64,000 nucleotides of DNA from Synechococcus sp. KORDI-49 (GTDB taxonomy: Bacteria; Cyanobacteriota; Cyanobacteriia; PCC-6307; Cyanobiaceae), in the NCBI RefSeq assembly GCF_000737575.1, contig NZ_CP006270.1, positions 995,163 through 1,059,162 of the forward strand. The letters are read 5' to 3'. Below, piece by piece: positions 44,766-59,248 of this stretch (positions are counted from its first letter, which is position 1; each line of letters begins with the position of its first letter). Both the position numbers and the translations under genes were made by a program. The notes beneath the pieces are model-generated. The model was given only the letters and a program-made list of their open reading frames with translations. It had not been told where the DNA came from and did no database searches.

Positions 44766-45309
44766 GCCGCCGCAGGAACACCCCTTCTTCCCCGTCCACA
44801 TCCCGCAACCGCAGCTCGATCGTCTCGCTGCGTCGGGTGGGCACGACCCGACCGCAGAAATCGGGCTGAATCGGCAGCTCGCGGTGGCCCCGGTCGACGA
44901 GCGCCAGCAACATCACCCGCTGCGGACGTCCCCAGTTCTGCAACGCCTCCAGGGACGCCCGCACCGTCCGTCCGGTGAAGATCACATCGTCCACCAGAAC
45001 CACCTGGCGATCCTCAACGCTGCTGGGCAGGGTGGTGAGCTGGGGCAAACGGGTGCCGATCCGTTCCAGATCATCCCGATGGAACGTGGGATCGATCGCG
45101 CCCTGGGCGATGGCATGGCCACTGAGCCGCTCCAGCTCGCGGGCCAGCACACGGGAGAGCTGGACTCCGCGGGTGGGAATCCCCAGCAGCATCAGGGTGC
45201 GGCTGTCCTCCACCGTCTCCAGGATCTGCGTGGCCAGCCGTGCCAGGGTCCGCCCCAGCTCCCGCTCGGAAAAAATCTCGATCCGTTCGTTGTCGGCCGT
45301 GGAAGACAT
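44749..45309 (-). CDS. pyrR: PyrR uracil phosphoribosyltransferase / pyr regulator
   Basis: PyrR binds pyr mRNA in many bacteria and has uracil phosphoribosyltransferase activity. The PRPP loop VVLVDDVIFTGRTVRASL lies at about residues 98-115, with the family-specific GHRELPIQPDFCGRVVPT following and GIPTRGVQLSRVLA upstream. Length of 186 residues is normal. No pyr attenuator is visible nearby, so its role here may be enzymatic. It overlaps ftrV convergently and is divergent from gpmI. Confidence 0.92.
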   Translation of the reverse strand: MSSTADNERIEIFSERELGRTLARLATQILETVEDSRTLMLLGIPTRGVQLSRVLARELERLSGHAIAQGAIDPTFHRDDLERIGTRLPQLTTLPSSVEDRQVVLVDDVIFTGRTVRASLEALQNWGRPQRVMLLALVDRGHRELPIQPDFCGRVVPTRRSETIELRLRDVDGEEGVFLRRLSRPT

Positions 45310-45408
45310 GAAACGGTGACGTTGTGGTGAATCCGGGAAAGTGAGGCCTGCAGACGGATGGAGCGTTAGGTTGATTCTGCAAAAGGTCTTAAGAACCCAC
45401 CGTCACGG

Positions 45409-47046
45409 GTGAACGTGAACAAAAGCTCTACCAGCGGTTCAGGCCAGACCGGAACAGTCGCTCCGGTGGTCCTCACCATTCTTGATGGCTGGGGCCATCG
45501 GGAGGACTCCGACAACAACGCCATCCGCTCGGCTGAGACGCCGGTGATGGAGGCCCTCCGCCATGCCTATCCCAGCACTCTGATCCAGGCCAGCGGTTCC
45601 CACGTCGGACTGCCGGACCAGCAGATGGGCAATTCCGAGGTGGGGCACCTCACTATCGGTGCCGGCCGGATCATCCGCCAGGAGCTGGTGCGCATCAGCG
45701 ACACCGTTCGCGATGACCAGCTTCGTCACACCCCGGCCCTGAAGGAGCTCGCCGAGCGGGTGAAGAGCAACGGCGGCACCCTGCATCTTCTCGGTCTCTG
45801 CTCCGACGGTGGAGTGCACAGCCATGTGGATCACCTCTGCGGCCTGATTCGCTGGGCCGCCGACAGCGGCATCAGCCGCCTGGCGATTCACGCCATCACC
45901 GACGGCCGCGACACGCCCACTCAGAGCGCTCTGGGGTACATCAACCAGGTGCAGGCGGCGATCGACGCCGCGGGTGTCGGGGTCGTCGCCAGCCTCTGCG
46001 GCCGTTACTGGGCCATGGACCGGGACAAGCGCTGGGAGCGCACGGAAAAGGCCTACGACCTTTACACCGATCCCGATCGCCCTCGGACCGACAGCAGCCC
46101 GGAACAAGTGCTCAGCGCCAGCTATGCCGGCGGAACCACCGATGAATTCCTCGAGCCTGTGCGCCTGCAGGACGTGGTGATGCAGGACGGTGATGCCGTG
46201 CTGCTCTTCAACTTCCGCCCCGACCGCGCCCGTCAGATTGTTCAGACCCTGTGTCTGCCCTCCCACGACGGCTTCCAGCGCCGCCACACCCCGAAGCTCG
46301 ATGTGGTCACCTTCACCCAGGTGGAGCAGGACCTGCCCGTGGTGGTGGCCTTCCCCCCCGAACCCCTCGACGACCTACTGGGTCAGGTGGTGGCCGGCCA
46401 GGGGCTGCGCCAGTACCGCACGGCTGAAACGGAGAAATACCCCCACGTCACCTATTTCATGAACGGGGGCATCGAGAAACCGCTGGCGGGTGAGGATCGC
46501 CACCTGGTGCCCTCCCCCCGGGTGGCCACCTATGACCTCTCACCGGCGATGTCCGCCGATCAACTCACCGACAGCTGCATCACCGCCATCGAGAAGGGGA
46601 TCTACACCCTGGTGGTGATCAACTACGCCAACCCCGACATGGTGGGGCACACCGGTGTGATGGAGGCCGCCACCGAAGCGATCGCCACGGTGGATCGCTG
46701 CATCGGCCGTCTGCTCGACGCTGTGGGCCGCATGGGAGGAACGATGCTGATCACCGCTGATCACGGCAACGCCGAACTGATGCAGGGTCCTGACGGTGCC
46801 GCCTGGACCGCGCACACCACCAACCCGGTGCCGGTGATCCTGGTGGAGGGGGAACGGCGCAAGCTGCCCGGCCATGGCAATTCCATCCAGCTGCGCGGTG
46901 ATGGTGGCCTGGCCGACATTGCCCCCACCCTGCTGGAGATCCTCAGCCTGCCTCAACCGGAAGCGATGACAGGCCGCAGCCTGATCGAGCCGATGGCTGG
47001 GGTCGACCGCGACGCCATCTCCGCCCGTCTCCCCCTGACCGTCTGA
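45409..47046 (+). CDS. gpmI: 2,3-bisphosphoglycerate-independent phosphoglycerate mutase
   Basis: GpmI interconverts 3- and 2-phosphoglycerate using manganese. The phosphorylated-Ser block [18 protein letters not shown] is at about residue 67, and the metal ligands appear in [11 protein letters not shown] near the start and [11 protein letters not shown] near residue 450. The length of 545 residues is usual. The start is GTG; a second GTG two codons on is possible. secG follows after five bases. Confidence 0.96.
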   Translation: MNVNKSSTSGSGQTGTVAPVVLTILDGWGHREDSDNNAIRSAETPVMEALRHAYPSTLIQASGSHVGLPDQQMGNSEVGHLTIGAGRIIRQELVRISDTVRDDQLRHTPALKELAERVKSNGGTLHLLGLCSDGGVHSHVDHLCGLIRWAADSGISRLAIHAITDGRDTPTQSALGYINQVQAAIDAAGVGVVASLCGRYWAMDRDKRWERTEKAYDLYTDPDRPRTDSSPEQVLSASYAGGTTDEFLEPVRLQDVVMQDGDAVLLFNFRPDRARQIVQTLCLPSHDGFQRRHTPKLDVVTFTQVEQDLPVVVAFPPEPLDDLLGQVVAGQGLRQYRTAETEKYPHVTYFMNGGIEKPLAGEDRHLVPSPRVATYDLSPAMSADQLTDSCITAIEKGIYTLVVINYANPDMVGHTGVMEAATEAIATVDRCIGRLLDAVGRMGGTMLITADHGNAELMQGPDGAAWTAHTTNPVPVILVEGERRKLPGHGNSIQLRGDGGLADIAPTLLEILSLPQPEAMTGRSLIEPMAGVDRDAISARLPLTV

Positions 47047-47051
47047 ACGCG

Positions 47052-47282
47052 ATGCTCATCACGATTCTGTCCTGGACCTGGATCGGCACCGGCCTGCTGC
47101 TCATCCTTCTGGTGCTGCTGCACAGTCCCAAAGGGGGCGGCATGGGCGGGCTGGCGGCGAGCGGCAGCTCGATGTTCAGCAGCGCCAGCAGCGCCGAAGC
47201 CACGCTCAACCGCGCCACCTGGACCTGCCTGGCGGTGTTCCTGAGCCTCGCCGTGATCCTCAGCGCCGGCTGGCTGGGTTGA
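47052..47282 (+). CDS. secG: Protein translocase subunit SecG
   Basis: SecG supports SecYE in membrane protein translocation. The 76-residue protein has two hydrophobic helices (about residues 4-22 and 52-74) separated by the family motif SPKGGGMGGLAASGSSMFSS. It is tightly linked to gpmI upstream and overlaps the sulfotransferase start by four bases. Confidence 0.93.
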   Translation: MLITILSWTWIGTGLLLILLVLLHSPKGGGMGGLAASGSSMFSSASSAEATLNRATWTCLAVFLSLAVILSAGWLG

Positions 47283-48127
47283 GCCGCTGCGAAGCCGGCA
47301 AGATCTTCCTGCTCGGGGTGGGAGCCCAGAAATGCGGCACCACCTGGCTGGAGTCGGAACTGTCGGGGACCTCCTGGTTCAGCAACGGCGGGATCAAGGA
47401 ATTCCACGTGTTCAACAAGCTGGTCGCCCAGCGCAGGAACAATCCGGCGAAGGCCATGATCCGGCGACGCCGCAAGGGAAAGCTGGACCTGATCCGGTTG
47501 CAGGAGGCGATGCGCCTCTCACCGGAGCTGTACTTCGACCATTTCGACTACCTGCATCTGCGGGAGGCCGCAGTCACCCATGTCGGCGATATCACCCCGG
47601 CCTACTCGATGCTTCCTCAGAGCAGCTTCGAGCTCATTCGCGAAGGGCTGACAGCCCGGGGATTCACGATCCGGGTGATCCTGCTGATGCGCGATCCCGT
47701 CGAACGGGCTTGGTCACAACTGCGCATGCGCAACCGGCTGCGGCATGAACGGCAGAACGCAGCCAGAGTCACAGCCGAGCAGGAAGTGAGCCAGCTGCGC
47801 AGCTTCTACCGCAAACCCAACTGCCGGTCGCGCACCACCTACGAGCGGATGGCCGAGACCCTCGAGGCGGTCTTTTCCTCGGAGGAGATCTTCTACGGCT
47901 TCTACGAAACATTGTTCCAACAGAGCGAGATCAACCGGCTCACCGACTTTCTCGAGGCTCCTGCCCTGACGCCTCAGTTCAACCGCGTCGTGCATGCCTC
48001 ACCCAAGCAGAGCGAAACAGTGGAGGGACTGGATGCGGTGTTGAACGACATGCGCGCCTTCTTCGCCCCCACCTACGACTGGGCCCGCCGACGGTTCGGC
48101 CCACGCGTGCCCACGGGCTGGCGCTGA
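47279..48127 (+). CDS. Sulfotransferase-family protein
   Basis: This 282-residue protein has the two PAPS-binding blocks of cytosolic-type sulfotransferases: LGVGAQKCGTTWLESEL (5' phosphosulfate loop) at about residues 11-27, and RDPVERAWSQLRM (3' phosphate block) at about 138-150. It would transfer sulfate from PAPS to a sugar or lipid, but the acceptor cannot be read. It begins at TTG overlapping secG by four bases, an unusual linkage; transcription may continue from gpmI-secG. No signal peptide. Confidence 0.8.
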   Translation: MSRCEAGKIFLLGVGAQKCGTTWLESELSGTSWFSNGGIKEFHVFNKLVAQRRNNPAKAMIRRRRKGKLDLIRLQEAMRLSPELYFDHFDYLHLREAAVTHVGDITPAYSMLPQSSFELIREGLTARGFTIRVILLMRDPVERAWSQLRMRNRLRHERQNAARVTAEQEVSQLRSFYRKPNCRSRTTYERMAETLEAVFSSEEIFYGFYETLFQQSEINRLTDFLEAPALTPQFNRVVHASPKQSETVEGLDAVLNDMRAFFAPTYDWARRRFGPRVPTGWR

Positions 48128-48141
48128 CGGCCGCAGCCATG

Positions 48142-48167
48142 AAAAAAGCCCCCGCAGAAGCGGGGGC
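48142..48167 (-). terminator. Rho-independent terminator of groESL
   Basis: The stem GCCCCCGC/GCGGGGGC closes an AGAA loop with AAAAAA on the left, which is a T run on the reverse strand. It lies about 30 bases after the groEL stop and converges on the sulfotransferase gene. Confidence 0.88.
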
Positions 48168-48195
48168 CGGATGATCACCAGGTTGATCGACTGGA

Positions 48196-51894
<3,699 letters not shown>

Positions 51895-51895
<1 letters not shown>

Positions 51896-52311
51896 TGAGC
51901 GGTTCTCTGACCCTGCGCGTTCTGGCCACGGACCAGAACGTGTTTGACGGCAGCGCTGATGAAGTGATTCTGCCCAGCACCACAGGCCAGCTCGGCATCC
52001 TGCCCGGCCATATCTCTCTGCTGACGGCGATTGATGTCGGTGTTCTTCGCGTCCGTACCAACAGCGGCTGGAGTTCCATCGCCCTGATGGGAGGTTTCGC
52101 TGAGGTGGATGCCGACGAGGTCACTGTTCTGGTGAACGGCGCCGAACTGGGCAGCAACATCGACGGCAACTCCGCCGAGGCAGAGTTCCAGTCCGCCAGC
52201 AGCGCGGTGGCCGGCATGGAAGGGAAGCCCGCATCTCCCGAGAAGCTGAAAGCCCAGCAGCAGCTCAATGTCGCCCGCGCCCGCATGCAGGCCAGCAAAG
52301 TTGCCGGCTGA
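51895..52311 (+). CDS. atpC: ATP synthase subunit epsilon
   Basis: AtpC is the small regulatory subunit at the base of F1. The 138-residue protein has the N-terminal beta sandwich (LTLRVLATDQNVFDGSADEV, GQLGILPGHISLL) and a C-terminal helical hairpin (about 90-138). Its ATG overlaps the atpD stop (TGATG). A strong terminator follows. Confidence 0.95.
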
Positions 52312-52337
52312 TCGTCCTTGCGTTCATTGATCTTGTC

Positions 52338-52366
52338 CCCGGGAGCGTTGCTTCCGGGTTTTTTTA
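52338..52366 (+). terminator. Rho-independent terminator of atpDC
   Basis: CCCGGGAGC pairs with GCTTCCGGG (one G-T wobble) around a GTT loop, followed by TTTTTTT. It lies 27 bases after atpC. Confidence 0.9.
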
Positions 52367-52398
52367 TTGGCCAAGATGCCAAGAACAAAAAAGAGCAC

Positions 52399-52431
52399 AA
52401 AAAAACCGGTCCACTGCAACAGCAGACCGGT
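52399..52431 (-). terminator. Rho-independent terminator of PSRP-3 gene
   Basis: ACCGGTC (52405-52411) pairs with GACCGGT (52425-52431) around a 13-base loop, with an A run on its left that reads as T on the reverse strand. It lies about 24 bases after the PSRP-3 stop. Confidence 0.8.
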
Positions 52432-52454
52432 GAAAGATCGTTGATTGCAAAGAA

Positions 52455-53788
<1,334 letters not shown>

Positions 53789-53796
<8 letters not shown>

Positions 53797-54955
53797 GGCG
53801 GCCGCGCGCCGCGACCGCTCCGGCAGCCTGCTGACCCTGCTGCTGCCGCTGCTGATCGGCCTGGGAGCCCTGGCTGCGATCGAACTCGGCGGAACCATGA
53901 CCTGGTTGCTCGTGCAGCCGACGGCGACGGTTCTCTCCGGCCTGGTGCTGCTGAGCAGCGTGGTGCTGCTGCTGTCGAACAGTGTGGCCGCCCAGGCGGA
54001 CCGGGTGGCCGAACTGGTGGGCCAGCCCTATGGAACCCTGGTGCTCACCGGGGCGGTGATGACGATCGAACTGGCCCTGGTGGCCAGCACGATGCTCACC
54101 GGCGAGGCCAACCCCACCCTGGCGCGGGACTCGATGTTCTCCGTGGTGATGATCGCGCTCACCGGCGTCACAGGCCTCTGCAATGTGATCGCCGCCCTGC
54201 GCAGCCGCAGCTTCTTCGTCAACGGTCGCCTCGACTCCAGCCAGCTGGCGGCCCCCAACATGCTCGGAGCCCTCACCTACTTCGACCTGATCACCACCAT
54301 GTGCGTGCTGGCGCTGGTGATTCCGAACTTCAGCCCGAGCACATCGGAGGCCAACTTCAGTCCGGCTGAGAACGCGGTGCTCGCCGTGGTCGCCCTCGGT
54401 GTCTACATCGTGTTCATCACGGCCCAGGTCGGCAGTTACCGCGACCTCTACACGGAAGTGGAGGGAGCGCAGGACGGGAACGCCGGCAGCGGCAAGGCGG
54501 AGGCGCCGATCGACCTGCCGCTGGGCCAGGCGACGCTTCTGCTGGCGGCGGGGCTGCTGGTGGTCTGTCTGATCGCCGAGTCGATGGGCCGCCTGATCGA
54601 GACCGGTATCCACGATCTGGGACTGCCCAGCTCCCTGGCCGGTGTGCTGGTGGCCCTGCTGATCCTGGCGCCGGAAGCGTTCAATGCCATCAGGGCCGCC
54701 TCCCAGGGGGAGGTGCAGCGCTCGATCAACACCCTTTACGGCTCTGTGGTGGCCACCGTCAGCCTCACGGTGCCGGCGGTGCTGCTGCTGGGAGCCATCA
54801 CCGGCACGGATGTGATCCTCGGCCTGGATCCCCTCAACATGGTGCTGCTGGTGCTCACCCTGATGATCCTCAATCCCCGTGCCCGCCTCACCGGCATCGA
54901 GGGAATGATGAAGCTGGTGATCTTCCTGTTCTGGATCCTGCTTCAGGTGGCCTGA
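53789..54955 (+). CDS. ChaA-like calcium/proton antiporter
   Basis: This 388-residue integral membrane protein has about ten hydrophobic helices in two halves. Each half has an acidic helix typical of the Ca2+/cation antiporter family: GTLVLTGAVMTIELALVAS in the first, and LVALLILAPEAFNAIRAAS in the second. A hydrophilic loop (about residues 225-245, DGNAGSGKAE) separates the halves. It would export Ca2+ or Na+ in exchange for protons. It overlaps the HAD gene by 8 bases and the convergent pepP by 13. Confidence 0.85.
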
Positions 54956-56277
54956 CGTTCCATGGCCGCCACGCTTTTGAGGGCCGCAGCCGTGAGCACC
55001 TCATGGCCCTCATCGGTCACCGCCACATCGTCCTCGATGCGGATGCCGATGCCCTTCCAGCGCGCTTCGATCGCCGGCTGACCCTCCGGCACCGCCAACC
55101 GGTCGCTCACATAAAGCCCCGGTTCCACCGTGAGCACCATCCCGGGTTCGAGCGTCGCGGGTTGCTCCCCGAGGCGGTAAGCCCCCACATCGTGCACGTC
55201 AAGCCCCAGCCAGTGGCCGGTGCGGTGCATGTAGAGATGCCGGTAGTCGCCGCGCTCGATGATCCCGTCGGGGTCTCCTGCCAACAGTCCAAGCTCCACC
55301 AGCCCCTCCACCAGAACCCGCAGAGCGGTGGCGTGCACCGCCTCCGCCGTTCCCTGGGGCTGCACGGTCTCCACCGCGGCTTCCTGGGCCTCCAGCACCA
55401 GGGCGTAGAGCTCCCGCTGCTCTCCGGAGAAGCAGCCGTTCACCGGGAAGGTGCGGGTGATGTCGCCGTTGTAGTAGTCCTCCAGCGAGCAACCGGCGTC
55501 GATCAGCAGCAGGTCACCGTCCTGCAACGGAGCGGTGTTGGCGGTGTAGTGCAGCACGCAGGCGTTGTCGCCGCCGGCCACGATCGAGCCATAGGCCGGT
55601 CCACGGGCCCCGCGGGCGCGGAAATGGGCTTCGATCGCCGCCTGCACCTCCGCTTCGTTCATACCCGGCCGGGTCATCTGCCGGGCCAGCTCATGGGCTT
55701 CAGCGGAGATCCCGCAAGCCTGACGCATCCGCTCCAGCTCATGGGGCTCCTTGCGCAACCGCAGGCGATGCAGGATCGGCGTCGGCGCCACCAATCCCAT
55801 GGCGGCCTCTCCGCTGCGGGAATAGCTGTCCAGCTGACGGCCCCAGGTGCTGAGCACCAGCGGTTCCACCGCCGGATGGCGGCCGACCCGGAAGGCGATC
55901 GCCTCGGCACCGGCCAGAAACTCGGGCAACCGGGCCGGGAGCTGATCCAGCGGATAGGCCATGTCGGCGCCGTATCGCTCGACAGCCCCCTCCGTTCCCC
56001 AGCGGAATCCCGTCCACACCTCAGCGGCAGGGTCCTTCGGCTGCACGAACAGCACGAACCGCTCCCCCTCGGGCCGATGCGGCAGCAGCAGGGCCACCGC
56101 ATCGGGTTCGTCGAAGCCGGTCAGGTAGAAGAAGTCGCTGTCCTGCCGGAACGGCCACTCGCAGTCAGCGTGATGGGTGGCCAGCGGTGCCGCGGGAATC
56201 ACGGCTGCCGCCTCCCCCAGATGCTCCAGAAAACGCTGGCGCCGGACGGCATGAATGCTGGGGTCGAACGCCATCAC
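54943..56277 (-). CDS. pepP: Xaa-Pro aminopeptidase
   Basis: PepP removes N-terminal residues preceding proline. The M24B metal-binding residues are in LLLIDAGCSLEDYYNGDITRTF (two Asp), HRTGHWLGLDVHDVG (His) and a Glu near LTVEPGLYV. An N-terminal AMP-N domain includes FRQDSDFFYLTGFDEPDA. Length of 444 residues is normal. Divergent from the CNNM-type gene by 86 bases. Confidence 0.95.
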   Translation of the reverse strand: MMAFDPSIHAVRRQRFLEHLGEAAAVIPAAPLATHHADCEWPFRQDSDFFYLTGFDEPDAVALLLPHRPEGERFVLFVQPKDPAAEVWTGFRWGTEGAVERYGADMAYPLDQLPARLPEFLAGAEAIAFRVGRHPAVEPLVLSTWGRQLDSYSRSGEAAMGLVAPTPILHRLRLRKEPHELERMRQACGISAEAHELARQMTRPGMNEAEVQAAIEAHFRARGARGPAYGSIVAGGDNACVLHYTANTAPLQDGDLLLIDAGCSLEDYYNGDITRTFPVNGCFSGEQRELYALVLEAQEAAVETVQPQGTAEAVHATALRVLVEGLVELGLLAGDPDGIIERGDYRHLYMHRTGHWLGLDVHDVGAYRLGEQPATLEPGMVLTVEPGLYVSDRLAVPEGQPAIEARWKGIGIRIEDDVAVTDEGHEVLTAAALKSVAAMERQAT

Positions 56278-56363
56278 ACCTGCGGTTGCTCAGGCCAATC
56301 AGGATGGCAGTTCAGCGACCGGATCGGACTTCGCCGATACGATGATCGCCACGTCATGCCTCA

Positions 56364-57362
56364 ATGCGTTCCGACCTGCTGGTGCTGCTGCTTCTGGTGG
56401 TGGTGGTGCTGCTCGGCTCAGCCCTCTGTTCCGGCGTGGAGGCAGCCCTGCTGACGGTCAACCCGATCCGGGTGCATGAACTGGCGGCCCGCAGCCGTCC
56501 GCTGGCCGGAGCCCGCCGTCTGGCCCAGCTGCGGCAACGGCTGGGACGCACCTTGTCAGTGCTGGTGATCGCCAACAACGGCTTCAACATCTTCGGCAGC
56601 CTGATGCTGGGGGGGTACGCCGCCTGGGTGTTCGAGCAGCGGGGCATCAGCGGCATCGCTTTGCCCCTGTTTTCAGTGGGCCTCACCGTGCTGGTGATGC
56701 TGCTGGGGGAGATCCTGCCCAAGGCGCTCGGCAGTCGCCTCGCCCTGCCGGTTTCCCTGGCGGCCGCGCCGCTGCTGCATTGGCTGGGACTGCTGCTCAG
56801 CCCGCTGGTGCTGCTGCTGGAGCGGTTGCTGCCGGCGATCACGGCCGAAGCGGAGATCACCACCAATGAAGAGGAGATCCGGCTGCTGGCCAGACTCGGC
56901 TCCCAGAAAGGCCAGATCGAAGCCGACGAAGCGGCGATGATCGGCAAGGTGTTTCAGCTGAACGACCTCACCGCCCGCGATCTGATGACACCGCGGGTGG
57001 CGGCACCGACCCTCGATGGCAGCCTCAGCCTCGAAGCACAGCGGACGGTGCTGCTGGGCAACAACGCCGACTGGTGGGTGGTGCTCGGCGATCAGGTGGA
57101 CAAGGTGCTCGGGGTGGCCAGCCGCGAGCGGCTGCTCACCGCCCTGCTTGAGAACCGTGGCCTGCTCACCCCGGTGGATCTGTGCGAGCCGGTGGAATAC
57201 GTGCCGGAGATGATCCGTGCCGACCGGCTGCTCACCGGATTCCGCCGCGACAGCGGCGGTGTGCGGGTGGTGGTGGATGAATTCGGTGGCTTCGTGGGAG
57301 TGATCGGTGCGGAATCGGTGCTCGCCGTGCTGGCGGGGTGGTGGCGCAAGCCGGCAGCATGA
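56364..57362 (+). CDS. CNNM/DUF21-type membrane protein with CBS region
   Basis: This 332-residue protein has an N-terminal DUF21 (CNNM/CorC-type) transmembrane domain of about four helices (residues 5-150, with LVIANNGFNIFGS and LLGEILPKALGSR). A CBS-like cytoplasmic region follows (about 190-320, with TARDLMTPRVA and DEFGGFVGVIG). Relatives take part in Mg2+ or Co2+ homeostasis. The C-terminal CorC_HlyC domain seems absent. Its stop overlaps the GTPase start. Confidence 0.85.
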   Translation: MRSDLLVLLLLVVVVLLGSALCSGVEAALLTVNPIRVHELAARSRPLAGARRLAQLRQRLGRTLSVLVIANNGFNIFGSLMLGGYAAWVFEQRGISGIALPLFSVGLTVLVMLLGEILPKALGSRLALPVSLAAAPLLHWLGLLLSPLVLLLERLLPAITAEAEITTNEEEIRLLARLGSQKGQIEADEAAMIGKVFQLNDLTARDLMTPRVAAPTLDGSLSLEAQRTVLLGNNADWWVVLGDQVDKVLGVASRERLLTALLENRGLLTPVDLCEPVEYVPEMIRADRLLTGFRRDSGGVRVVVDEFGGFVGVIGAESVLAVLAGWWRKPAA

Positions 57363-58663
57363 GGGGGATGAGCCAGGCCCTTCCGACACCGCCCTCCAGC
57401 ACCGTCCGCTGCCGCCAGCTGCTGCAGCGCTGGCGCAATGAGCTGTGTCTCGGCGCCCGTGAGCAGGCCTTGCTGGCGGGTGAACTGCGTCAGCTCGACA
57501 GGCAGCTGCAGCGCCTCGAGAGCCGCACCCTGCGGGTGGCCTTCTTCGGCCGGGTGGGCGTCGGCAAGTCCAGCCTGATCAACGCCCTGATCGGCGAGCA
57601 GCTGCTGGCCACCGATGTGGCCCACGGCTGCACCCGCCGCCAGCGGGCCGTCCCCTGGCCCCAGGCGATCGACGGGCTGGCGGCCGTGGAACTGGTCGAC
57701 ACCCCTGGCATCGATGAGATCGAAACCGCCGGGCGTGCCCGCCTGGCGACCCGGGTGGCGATGGGCGCCGATCTGGTGCTGCTGGTGATCGACAGCGATC
57801 TCACCCGCATCGACCGCGACGCCCTCGACACCCTGCTGAACTGCGGCAAACCGGTGCAGCTGGTGCTCAACCGCAGTGACCGCTGGTCGGAACAGGAGCT
57901 GCCGGCTCTGCTGCGCAGCATCCAGCAGCGTCTGTCCAAGGAGCTGCCGCTCACCGCCGTGGCCGCCGCCCCGCGCCGGCCGGTGCTGGATGGGGAAGGC
58001 CGCGCCCGCAGTGAGCAGGCGCCGCCACGCATCGCGACGCTGAGCCAGCGTCTGATCCGGCAACTGAGCGGGGAAGGGGAGCTGCTGCTCGCCCTGCATG
58101 CCCTGAGGCTGGCGGATCGCTTCCAGCAGGCCCACCAGCAACTGCGGCTGCGCCAGCATCGCCGCTCCGCTCAGGGGCTGATCGGGCGCTATGCCGCCGC
58201 CAAGGCCACCGGTGTGGCGATGAATCCCCTGATCGCGATCGATCTGGCGGGCGGCCTGGCCTGCGACACCGCCCTGGTGATGCAGCTCTGCCAGCTCTAT
58301 GGCCTGCCGATGGCGCCCAACTCAGCCCGCAGGTTGCTGCGCTCAGTCACGGCCCAGAACGCACTGCTGGGCGGAGTCCAGCTCGGTCTGAGTGCCCTGA
58401 AGCAACTGCTGCTGCTGCTGGTGCCGTTCAGCGGCGGAGCCAGCCTGGCGCCAGCGGCGCCGGTGGCTCTCGCCCAGGCAGCGGTGGCTGTGCACAGCAC
58501 CCGCCGCACCGGCGTGCTGGTGGCCGAACAACTGCTGCGCCGCCGCGGTGGTCAGCCCGGAGCGCTGCTGCAGCGCCTTGCCCAGGCCGATCCGGTGGTG
58601 GCCCACTGGTTGCAGCGCTGGCCAGCATCCGCAGCCTCCGATCTGCAGCCGTTGCTGCCCTGA
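57359..58663 (+). CDS. Era-like GTPase with hydrophobic C-terminal domain
   Basis: The protein is about 434 residues. The G domain has G1 GRVGVGKSSLINAL at about residue 62, G3 VDTPGIDE, and G4 LNRSD at about 175. The C-terminal ~150 residues are hydrophobic and Leu/Ala rich (LIAIDLAGGLACDTALVMQL), resembling DUF697-type membrane-associated domains. It starts within the end of the CNNM-type gene (ATGA); MSQ nine bases later is an alternative start. Role unknown; possibly membrane remodelling or stress. Confidence 0.82.
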   Translation: MRGMSQALPTPPSSTVRCRQLLQRWRNELCLGAREQALLAGELRQLDRQLQRLESRTLRVAFFGRVGVGKSSLINALIGEQLLATDVAHGCTRRQRAVPWPQAIDGLAAVELVDTPGIDEIETAGRARLATRVAMGADLVLLVIDSDLTRIDRDALDTLLNCGKPVQLVLNRSDRWSEQELPALLRSIQQRLSKELPLTAVAAAPRRPVLDGEGRARSEQAPPRIATLSQRLIRQLSGEGELLLALHALRLADRFQQAHQQLRLRQHRRSAQGLIGRYAAAKATGVAMNPLIAIDLAGGLACDTALVMQLCQLYGLPMAPNSARRLLRSVTAQNALLGGVQLGLSALKQLLLLLVPFSGGASLAPAAPVALAQAAVAVHSTRRTGVLVAEQLLRRRGGQPGALLQRLAQADPVVAHWLQRWPASAASDLQPLLP

Positions 58664-58669
58664 TCCGCC

Positions 58670-59248
58670 ATGGCCGACCCCATCGCCCTGCTCGGCACCA
58701 GCGCCGACCCTCCCACCCGCGGCCACCAGGCCCTGCTGGAAGGCCTGCTCGGGCTTTACGGAGAGGTGGCCACCTGGGCCAGCGACAACCCGATGAAACA
58801 GCACGGGGCCCCCTTGCGCCTGCGGGCCCAGCTGCTTCAGGCCCTGGTGAACGAGATCGGTGATCCCCGCCTGAGGCTGTGCCAGGAGCTGAGCAGCCCC
58901 TTTGCCCTCGCCACCCTGGAGCGGGCGCACACCCTCTGGCCCGGGAGGGATCTGATCTTCGTGGTGGGCAGCGATCTGGCCGGTCAGATCCCCCGTTGGC
59001 GGCAGGCTGAGCGATGGCTCCGCCTCTGCCGCCTGGCGATCGCCCCCCGCCAGGGCTGGCCGCTGCAACCGGCCGCGCTCGATGCCCTCAGAAGCCTGGG
59101 AGCCCAGATGGATCTTCTCGATCTGACGGTGCCTGCCAGCGCCAGCTCGGAGCTGCGGCAGGCACCGGAGCCCGGACAAGTGCCGACCTCCGTCTGGCCG
59201 CTGCTGCTGGAACACACTCTCTACGGCCTCACCCCAAGCCGCTGCTGA
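58670..59248 (+). CDS. nadD: Nicotinate-nucleotide adenylyltransferase
   Basis: NadD adenylates nicotinate mononucleotide in NAD synthesis. The nucleotidyltransferase start is LLGTSADPPTRGHQALLEG, a variant of the usual GGTFDPPHxGH, with conserved DLIFVVGSDL and PRWRQAERWL later. Length is 192 residues. It overlaps nadE by one base and precedes it, so the last two steps of NAD synthesis are coupled. Confidence 0.9.
   Translation: MADPIALLGTSADPPTRGHQALLEGLLGLYGEVATWASDNPMKQHGAPLRLRAQLLQALVNEIGDPRLRLCQELSSPFALATLERAHTLWPGRDLIFVVGSDLAGQIPRWRQAERWLRLCRLAIAPRQGWPLQPAALDALRSLGAQMDLLDLTVPASASSELRQAPEPGQVPTSVWPLLLEHTLYGLTPSRC

Noticed and set aside
45310-45408. pyr-type attenuator upstream of gpmI/pyrR
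   Set aside because: Only a six-base inverted repeat (GTGACG/CGTCAC) is present, without anti-terminator and terminator stems.
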